From contig JBBRNO010000004.1 of NCBI GenBank assembly GCA_038230275.1, positions 45,048 through 109,047 of the forward strand: 64,000 nt of DNA. Direction: 5' to 3'. Source of the DNA: JANXXV01 sp038230275. GTDB taxonomy: Bacteria > Acidobacteriota > Terriglobia > Bryobacterales > Bryobacteraceae. The translations under genes were made by a program, and so were the position numbers. The notes beneath the pieces are model-generated. The model had not been told where the DNA came from and did not search any database. It saw nothing but the letters and a program-made list of their open reading frames with translations. Numbering within the stretch: the first letter of the stretch is position 1; each line of letters begins with the position of its first letter. Positions 60,788 through 64,000 of this stretch are shown here, piece by piece.

Positions 60788-61723
60788 TCACCTCGGTAAT
60801 AGCAACCGTCCAACCATGCGTTCCATCAGCACCCAGGCGGCCGCGCCCAGAATCATGCCCGCAATCAGCCAGGCAAATCGTTCCACCCATAAGCGCCGCG
60901 TTCCAGAACTTCGGCGCATTCGCGTCACCGCATGCCGCGTCCGCGCGTCCGCCATTGGCTGCGAAGCGACGCCAAGGAATTCGGGTCCGGCAACGAAAAT
61001 CACGCTGATGTTGTCCTTCCCGCCCGCGTCGTTCGCCGCATCCACCAGCGTTTGCGCAACACTCTCGGGATCGCCGTCATATTGCTCGGCGATGGCGCCG
61101 ATTTCCGCCGACGTCAACGCATCGCTCAGTCCATCGCTGCACAGGATCAGCGCCGCGTCACGATGGAACGGAAACGATTTCGTCTCAATGAAGTCCTCAT
61201 CGGCGGCTTCGTGGGGCCGGGAGCCGACATCGCGGAACACCTCGTTCCGCCGCGGGTGAGACATCGCCTCGCCCTCGGTCAACGTTCCTTGATCCTCCTG
61301 CTCGCCCACCCAGGAATGATCCGACGTCAACTTCCGCACAGCCCCATTCCAGATCACGTAAAGCCGTGAATCCCCGACGTGCCCGATCGTGATATTGCCC
61401 TCACGTACTACGGCCAGCGTCAGAACACACGCCATTCCGCGGTATTCCTCGTTCGACTGCGATAGCTGGTATATTTCATTATTCGCGGCGGCAATCGCAC
61501 GCCGCACACGTTCTTCAAGCGGAAATTGCAGCGACTCCAACTCACGCGGAATTACCGCAACGGCTGCCTCCGCGGCCCTCTCGCCGGCCGCATGACCGCC
61601 CACACCATCTACAACCAAAAAGAGGCCGAGCGATTCATCCACGTAGACCCGATCTTCGTTGTTGCTTCGCAGAAGACCCGGGTCGGTAGCCATGGCTGCC
61701 CGCCATGGCGTCGCGGTCTTCAC
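60788..61723 (-). CDS. PP2C-family protein phosphatase with C-terminal membrane anchor
   Basis: 311 residues from GTG 61723. PPM/PP2C metal-binding motifs are RSNNEDRVYV at about 19-28, LFLVVDGVGGHAAGE at about 34-48, LILCSDGLSDAL at about 190 and GGKDNISVIF at about 241-250. A single membrane span (WLIAGMILGAAAWVLM) lies near the C-terminus. It would dephosphorylate the neighbouring kinase and its substrates, as PstP does in mycobacteria. Its stop TGA lies directly beside the kinase N-lobe frame, and its GTG overlaps the stop of the 28-residue peptide gene. Confidence 0.9.
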   Translation of the reverse strand: MKTATPWRAAMATDPGLLRSNNEDRVYVDESLGLFLVVDGVGGHAAGERAAEAAVAVIPRELESLQFPLEERVRRAIAAANNEIYQLSQSNEEYRGMACVLTLAVVREGNITIGHVGDSRLYVIWNGAVRKLTSDHSWVGEQEDQGTLTEGEAMSHPRRNEVFRDVGSRPHEAADEDFIETKSFPFHRDAALILCSDGLSDALTSAEIGAIAEQYDGDPESVAQTLVDAANDAGGKDNISVIFVAGPEFLGVASQPMADARTRHAVTRMRRSSGTRRLWVERFAWLIAGMILGAAAWVLMERMVGRLLLPR

Positions 61724-61806
61724 TTGCGCTCCCAGTTAGCAAACGCCAGGCAAGCTGAAACGCCCAGAAACAGCAGTCCAAACACGATGTGGAGATTCGG
61801 CGGCAT
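61720..61806 (-). CDS. 28-residue membrane peptide between FHA and phosphatase genes
   Basis: An ATG at 61806-61804, two bases after the stop of the FHA gene, opens a 28-codon frame ending in TGA at 61722-61720, which overlaps the GTG start of the phosphatase gene. The peptide is a single hydrophobic helix with a basic end: PPNLHIVFGLLFLGVSACL, then AFANWERK. The precise nesting between two genes, with overlap on one side and two bases on the other, argues for a real coupled gene. It is not a shadow of a known gene, since both neighbours lie outside it. A role as a membrane anchor or regulator for the phosphatase is inference. Confidence 0.65.
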   Translation of the reverse strand: MPPNLHIVFGLLFLGVSACLAFANWERK

Positions 61807-61808
61807 CG

Positions 61809-62621
61809 TCACCTGGCGATCTCGAAAGTTAACTTGAGCACCTCGCCTACGCTGATTTCAGCCTTGGCTGCCATAGGCGCTTCCACATCTCTCTTCAGCC
61901 GTTTGCCGTCCAACCACGTTCCGTTTGTGCTCTTGTCGGTGACGTAGAATTGACCCGTGGCCGCATCGCGGCGCACTACCAGGTGCTCGCGCGATACTTC
62001 ATCGTTGGAATACAGTGCCAGGTCCATGGGCACATCGGAGCCTCCGCGGCCCGCGCGAACAAGGTTTTGCGTTACGCGATACACCTGCGGTCCGGAATCG
62101 TCTTCATATCGGATTTCAGCAAAGGCCTTATCGCCCAGCTTTTGCGTTTGCCGAGTCTCCGGCGCGCGTGCAGCCGTCACCGATGGCTCACGTTCCATCA
62201 GAGTCGTCTTGATGCCACGAAATCCAGGTTGCGCCGTGATGTTCAGTTCAGAATGAATTTCCACATCTCCCAGCGGAACCGTTCCTACCATGTCCGGAAA
62301 GAAGTCAACCACCCAGTCCTGATTCGCGATCTTGTATTCCTTCGCAAGTTTTCCAGGACGCTTCAATCCGAAAACAGTCGGCGCGGTATTCAACTTCGCA
62401 ACGCGCGCCGCCAGGGCGCGTTTAGCATCTTCCACCACAAGGTCGAAAATGCCAGCCAGCCGCGCGTGATCTTCAGGATGAAGGTAAACGTCGAAAACGC
62501 AGGGGAGCAGCACCGTGTAGGCCATTTCAAACCGGCCGAGATCCATATTTCGAATAAGCTGGGCAACAATAGTCTCGCCGTTCAGCTTGGTCTCACCCGA
62601 AATCTGGCCATTTTGCGGCAT
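61809..62621 (-). CDS. FHA-domain protein, first gene of the operon
   Basis: 270 residues from ATG 62621, behind a GGGAAGA ribosome site. The N-terminal part (about 1-150) is not a clear known domain but shows AYTVLLPCVFDVYLHPEDH, resembling the N-terminal part of mycobacterial FhaA-type proteins. The FHA domain is at about residues 175-270: AGRGG, SREHLVVRRDAATGQFYV, STNGTWLDGKRLKRD. It is the first gene of a minus-strand transcription unit that runs to 54972. No clear promoter was found in the about 200-base gap to the divergent helicase gene. Confidence 0.85.
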   Translation of the reverse strand: MPQNGQISGETKLNGETIVAQLIRNMDLGRFEMAYTVLLPCVFDVYLHPEDHARLAGIFDLVVEDAKRALAARVAKLNTAPTVFGLKRPGKLAKEYKIANQDWVVDFFPDMVGTVPLGDVEIHSELNITAQPGFRGIKTTLMEREPSVTAARAPETRQTQKLGDKAFAEIRYEDDSGPQVYRVTQNLVRAGRGGSDVPMDLALYSNDEVSREHLVVRRDAATGQFYVTDKSTNGTWLDGKRLKRDVEAPMAAKAEISVGEVLKLTFEIAR

Positions 62622-62830
62622 CGGCGCGTCTTCCCTAACTGACGCGCGGTGCAGCAGCCGGTTTCGTTAGCACCCCCACATTGCCAAATTTTAACGGGGC
62701 CGGCCGTCACAACATAATCCCCCGAATATGTGTTATCCTACTGATGTTGTAGTTGCGTCACTGTCCTTTCCGCTCCATCAGGCCCTTCGTCGCATACCTT
62801 AAGTAGTTTCACAATTGCAGTATCCTAAAT
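62622..62830. promoter_or_regulatory. Divergent promoter region of FHA operon and RNA helicase
   Basis: About 210 bases from which the FHA-kinase operon is read leftward and the helicase rightward. No coding frame was recognised. The stretch TATCCTAAAT just before the helicase ATG could be a -10 element of a leaderless message. Promoters for the operon could not be placed with confidence. Confidence 0.4.
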
Positions 62831-64000
62831 ATGACAACTTTTTCAGAACTACCCTTGTCTGCATCGCTCCAAGAGCGTCTTTCCGCGGGCAATTTCAAGA
62901 TCCCCACGCCGGTTCAGGCCGGCGCTATCCCCCCAGCGCTACTCGGTAAGGACGTTCTCGCGACAGCAAACACCGGTACAGGAAAAACGCTCGGCTTTCT
63001 CATTCCTATCATTGAGCGGCTGGAATCTCAGCCTGCCCAGGGAATTGAGGCACTGGTCTTAGTGCCCACTCGCGAACTCGCCATGCAGGTTCTCGAGGCA
63101 TACACTGTTCTCCGCGGACGCACCAAAGGCGCGGACGCCGCACTCGTTGTGGGCGGCCTCGCCGAACAGAAACAACTCCAAACCATCCGCCGCGGCGCAC
63201 GCCTCGTCGTCGCCACTCCCGGACGCCTGGAAGATTTCATGCGCCGCAAGCTGGTCAAGCTCAACAATGTAAAAATCCTCGTCCTCGACGAAGCCGACCG
63301 CATGCTCGACATGGGCTTCCTCCCAGCCATCCAGCGCATCGTCACGGCCCTTCCGGCCGAGCGCCAGACCATGTGCTTCTCCGCCACCCTCGAAGCCTCC
63401 GTTTCCAAGCTGGTGAAGGACTACATGCGTTCGCCCGTCCGCGTAGAAGTTGGTTCCACCCTTAAGCCTTCCGACCGCGTCCGCTTGCAGATGTTCGAAG
63501 TGCCTTCCGATAAGAAACTCGGCCTGCTGCAGAAACTGCTCGACGGCGAAACCGGCAGCTTCCTTGTATTCGCAAAAACCCGCTTCGGCACTGAGCGTCT
63601 AGCGGGGAAACTTTCCCGTGCCGGCTTTGAGGCGGCCATGATCCACGGCGACCGTTCGCAATCCCAGCGCACCGCCGCTCTCCACGGCTTCCAGCAGGGC
63701 AAGTACCGCGTGCTGGTGGCAACCGACGTAGCCGCCCGCGGCATTCACGTCCAGAACATCGCGCACGTAATCAACTACGATCTGCCGCAGGTTCCCGAAG
63801 ATTTCATCCATCGCGTAGGCCGCACCGGCCGCGCCTCCGAACGCGGTGTAGCTTCCACCTTTGCCACGCGCCAGGAAAGCGGCGACATCCGCAGAATCGA
63901 GCGCACGCTCAAGATCACCATGGAGCGCCTGCCGCTAGATCCGGCCATCCTCGCGGAAGTCCGCACCGAGATTAAAGACATGCAGCCGGTAGTCCGCGAA
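62831..64000 (+). CDS. DEAD-box ATP-dependent RNA helicase, 3' end outside window
   Basis: The frame is open from ATG 62831 to the window's end, 390 codons, with no stop. All DEAD-box motifs are present: Q motif (FKIPTPVQ), I (ANTGTGKT instead of the usual AQTGSGKT), Ia (PTRELA), Ib (TPGRLEDF), II (LDEADRMLDMGF), III (FSATLEASV), V (ATDVAARGIHV instead of ARGLDI) and VI (HRVGRTGRASERG). This is the RhlE-like group. It would remodel RNA, for example in ribosome assembly or cold response. TATCCTAAAT directly precedes the ATG and no ribosome site is seen, so the leader may be very short. Confidence 0.9.
   Translation, partial: MTTFSELPLSASLQERLSAGNFKIPTPVQAGAIPPALLGKDVLATANTGTGKTLGFLIPIIERLESQPAQGIEALVLVPTRELAMQVLEAYTVLRGRTKGADAALVVGGLAEQKQLQTIRRGARLVVATPGRLEDFMRRKLVKLNNVKILVLDEADRMLDMGFLPAIQRIVTALPAERQTMCFSATLEASVSKLVKDYMRSPVRVEVGSTLKPSDRVRLQMFEVPSDKKLGLLQKLLDGETGSFLVFAKTRFGTERLAGKLSRAGFEAAMIHGDRSQSQRTAALHGFQQGKYRVLVATDVAARGIHVQNIAHVINYDLPQVPEDFIHRVGRTGRASERGVASTFATRQESGDIRRIERTLKITMERLPLDPAILAEVRTEIKDMQPVVRE

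Noticed and set aside
1..64000. CRISPR arrays, tRNA or rRNA genes
   Set aside because: No regularly spaced direct repeats were noticed and no tRNA T-arm or rRNA consensus was found outside coding sequence; a dedicated scan (tRNAscan, Infernal) would be needed to be sure.

Overview
The window looks like a piece of a high-GC Acidobacteriota chromosome, most likely from the Solibacter/Bryobacter branch. Evidence for this is the mix of paired DUF1592/DUF1552 and DUF1549-DUF1553/DUF1501 secreted haem proteins, an Oar-like TonB-dependent receptor with an N-terminal carboxypeptidase-regulatory domain, a kinase-TPR protein divergent from a TIGR02999-type sigma factor, and leucine-rich-repeat secreted proteins. 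This taxonomic call is inference from gene content. No rRNA, tRNA, CRISPR array or intact mobile element was seen.

Layout. 1-8.8 kb: an envelope/exopolysaccharide neighbourhood with a WecA-like lipid-carrier sugar-phosphate transferase (cut by the left edge), a CpsB-type PHP phosphatase, a degenerate M48-like protein, a TonB-like protein, an O-antigen ligase and a TPR protein. 9-12.4 kb: exonuclease III, a remnant of a histidine kinase with its intact response regulator, and a 5'-truncated LigD. 12.4-15.4 kb: five small secreted or membrane proteins, including three paralogues sharing a C-x-L-[LV] lipoprotein-like domain and two zinc-ribbon proteins. 15.4-18.9 kb: a large Ser/Thr kinase-TPR protein divergent from an ECF-like sigma factor. 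19-24 kb: a di-haem DUF1592-family protein with an inserted LamG domain plus its DUF1552 partner. 24.4-27.7 kb: a TonB-dependent receptor. 27.7-30.5 kb: a sparse, decayed stretch holding an IS6-like transposase remnant, a secreted HD-domain protein and about 0.9 kb with no recognisable gene. 30.5-43.2 kb: two DUF1549/DUF1553 + DUF1501 pairs, a pre-peptidase-domain protein, a LamG-like/polysaccharide-lyase-like protein and a PQQ-type sugar dehydrogenase fused to cytochrome c. 43.4-48 kb (minus strand): a cupin, a probably truncated gene next to an interspersed repeat, and a second DUF1592/DUF1552 pair. 48-51 kb: two overlapping LRR genes. 51-54.9 kb: a PIN-domain protein, a decayed gene, an ATP-grasp ligase, a 47-residue basic protein and a creatininase-family protein.

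54.97-62.6 kb is the most coherent system: a tightly packed minus-strand operon FHA - 28-residue membrane peptide - PP2C phosphatase - Ser/Thr kinase - RodA/FtsW fused to a class B penicillin-binding protein - FHA. Its content matches the actinobacterial fhaA-fhaB-pstP-rodA-pbpA-pknA/B cluster that couples phospho-signalling to peptidoglycan synthesis, but with the glycosyltransferase and transpeptidase fused in one polypeptide and with an unannotated micro-ORF fitted between two genes. The window ends inside a DEAD-box RNA helicase gene.

The haem-protein modules suggest a lifestyle of degrading or oxidising complex polymers outside the cytoplasm. In each pair a Sec-exported di-haem protein is followed by a partner with a twin-arginine signal, and sugar dehydrogenase, lyase-like and TonB-receptor genes lie nearby.
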